NCBI GenBank assembly: GCA_002336895.1
Contig: DDFC01000010.1
Location: forward strand, 62,001-126,000
Origin: Verrucomicrobiaceae bacterium UBA1938
GTDB taxonomy: Bacteria > Verrucomicrobiota > Verrucomicrobiia > Verrucomicrobiales > Verrucomicrobiaceae
Reading direction: 5' to 3'
DNA length: 64,000 bases
Below are positions 63,480 through 64,000 of this stretch, piece by piece (the first letter of the stretch is position 1; the number at the start of each line of letters is the position of its first letter). A program made the translations under genes and the position numbers. Under the pieces are notes generated by a model. The model ran no database searches. It was not told the DNA's origin and was given only the letters and a program-made list of their open reading frames with translations.

Positions 63480-63498
63480 TTTCCTGATGATCAGGAAA
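63480..63498. promoter_or_regulatory. Perfect 19-bp palindrome, candidate operator
   Basis: TTTCCTGAT-G-ATCAGGAAA has nine-base perfect arms around one base. It lies between the divergent starts at 63393 and 63558. A second short palindrome (CCTTG-TTTAT-CAAGG, 63439-63453) lies 26 bases away. It looks like a protein-binding site. Confidence 0.55.
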
Positions 63499-63557
63499 TC
63501 GAAAGAACCCGAGGCAAAACGTGGACATGACCGTGCCCTCAGCTAATCTGATGCCAC

Positions 63558-64000
63558 ATGCGCTACGCGATTTCTGTTCTCACCCTGCTGCTGCTCACCA
63601 CGGCATGCATCGGCTTTGCACACGGCGAGGACAAACCTCTCACCCGCGAGGCCGCGAAGGCGCTCTTCGACAAAGCAGATCGCGCCCTGAATGAAGCCTG
63701 GGCTGCCACCAAAAAAGCACTCTCTGAGGAGGAGTTTGCCAAGCTCAAAGAGGACCAGCATGCCTGGGTGGAGTATCGCGACTATCTCGCCCGTTCTTCC
63801 ATGTTTACCGGTGCGGATGTGCAGGGGGAGTTGTCTCTCGATGCTCCTGAATACCTGCAAGCTGCCGCCGGGTTGGAGGATGAGCGCACTGAGTGGCTCA
63901 AAGGCTTGATCCATGAATGGAAAGAAGATGGGCTGACTGGCGCTTGGTCAGACAGCCGTGGCGGCAGCATCCAGATCGTCGAAAAAAATCGTCATCTGTA
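63558..64000 (+). CDS. LprI-like (DUF1311) secreted protein, cut by right edge
   Basis: The frame from ATG 63558 runs to the window end without a stop (147 residues visible). It has a signal peptide (about 22 residues) and the LprI-type helical domain: LFDKADRALNEAWAATKKAL, then LKEDQHAWVEYRDYLAR, similar to lysozyme-inhibitor-LprI proteins, which bind lysozyme or related wall enzymes. After about 120 residues a second part begins (GAWSDSRGGSIQIVEK) that looks beta-structured. The full length is outside the window. Confidence 0.7.
   Translation, partial: MRYAISVLTLLLLTTACIGFAHGEDKPLTREAAKALFDKADRALNEAWAATKKALSEEEFAKLKEDQHAWVEYRDYLARSSMFTGADVQGELSLDAPEYLQAAAGLEDERTEWLKGLIHEWKEDGLTGAWSDSRGGSIQIVEKNRHL

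Overview
The window looks like a chromosomal piece of a Gram-negative, GC-rich member of the Verrucomicrobiota, probably near Prosthecobacter/Verrucomicrobium. This is an inference from gene content: a Gfo/Idh/MocA plus sugar-isomerase plus 3-keto-disaccharide-hydrolase-like operon, a sulfatase, an orphan type II secretin, many degenerate kinase-like proteins, and one exact match to the 14-bp LexA motif TGTTC-N4-GAACA reported for Verrucomicrobia. The outer membrane is directly indicated by Mla, LptE-like, secretin and polysaccharide-export genes. Few start codons have a clear Shine-Dalgarno sequence, and many neighbouring genes overlap by ATGA. I saw no rRNA, tRNA, CRISPR array, transposase or prophage.

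Layout. 1-3.9 kb: an accessory-looking stretch with the end of a TPR-like gene, a small secreted protein, and a SUKH (SMI1/KNR4)-HEAT gene bracketed by two copies of a 45-bp hairpin repeat in inverted orientation. 3.4-5.8 kb: smpB, rpoZ, gmd and a deoxycytidylate-deaminase-type gene. 5.8-6.3 kb: a regulatory gap with the LexA-box match and a possible small SOS gene. 6.3-11.2 kb: an exopolysaccharide export module (beta-barrel, short Wza-like protein, Wzc-like tyrosine kinase). 11.3-15 kb: a LysR regulator, a lipoprotein and a 14-unit Sel1 protein. 15.2-17.9 kb: a sugar catabolism operon. 18-21.5 kb: a compact mlaEFDCA operon for phospholipid transport, without mlaB. 21.9-24.2 kb: a GspD-type secretin on its own. 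24.4-26.8 kb: a two-gene ABC exporter. 26.8-29.3 kb: hicBA and ligA. 29.4-31.9 kb: an MFS efflux pump and its divergent LysR regulator. 31.8-43.2 kb: mostly housekeeping and envelope genes (rnhA, a DUF3817 protein, a GT2, a DUF3313-like lipoprotein, a YkuD L,D-transpeptidase, proA, an esterase, a BamD-like TPR protein, an LptE-like protein, rsmI, glgP). 43.2-55.2 kb: a sulfatase, then the least explained part, a cluster made of an M48-like membrane protein that has lost its zinc ligands, a protein with two degenerate kinase-like domains and a C-terminal membrane segment, and a small lipoprotein. After a sugar-metabolism pair, a DUF3147-like protein and a di-haem protein comes another, tail-anchored pseudokinase. 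55.3-58 kb: potABC-type polyamine transport genes without potD. 58-64 kb: PolX-family DNA polymerase, a small basic beta-rich protein, a NlpC/P60-type hydrolase, an M20 amidohydrolase, an unknown membrane protein, and an LprI-like gene cut by the right edge.

The most interesting points are the pseudopeptidase/pseudokinase/lipoprotein cluster at 44784-50087 with a related pseudokinase at 54004-55215, the LexA-type box at 5887-5900 beside a possible unknown SOS gene, and the inverted 45-bp repeats around the SUKH-HEAT gene. All assignments come from reading motifs by eye; no database search was run.
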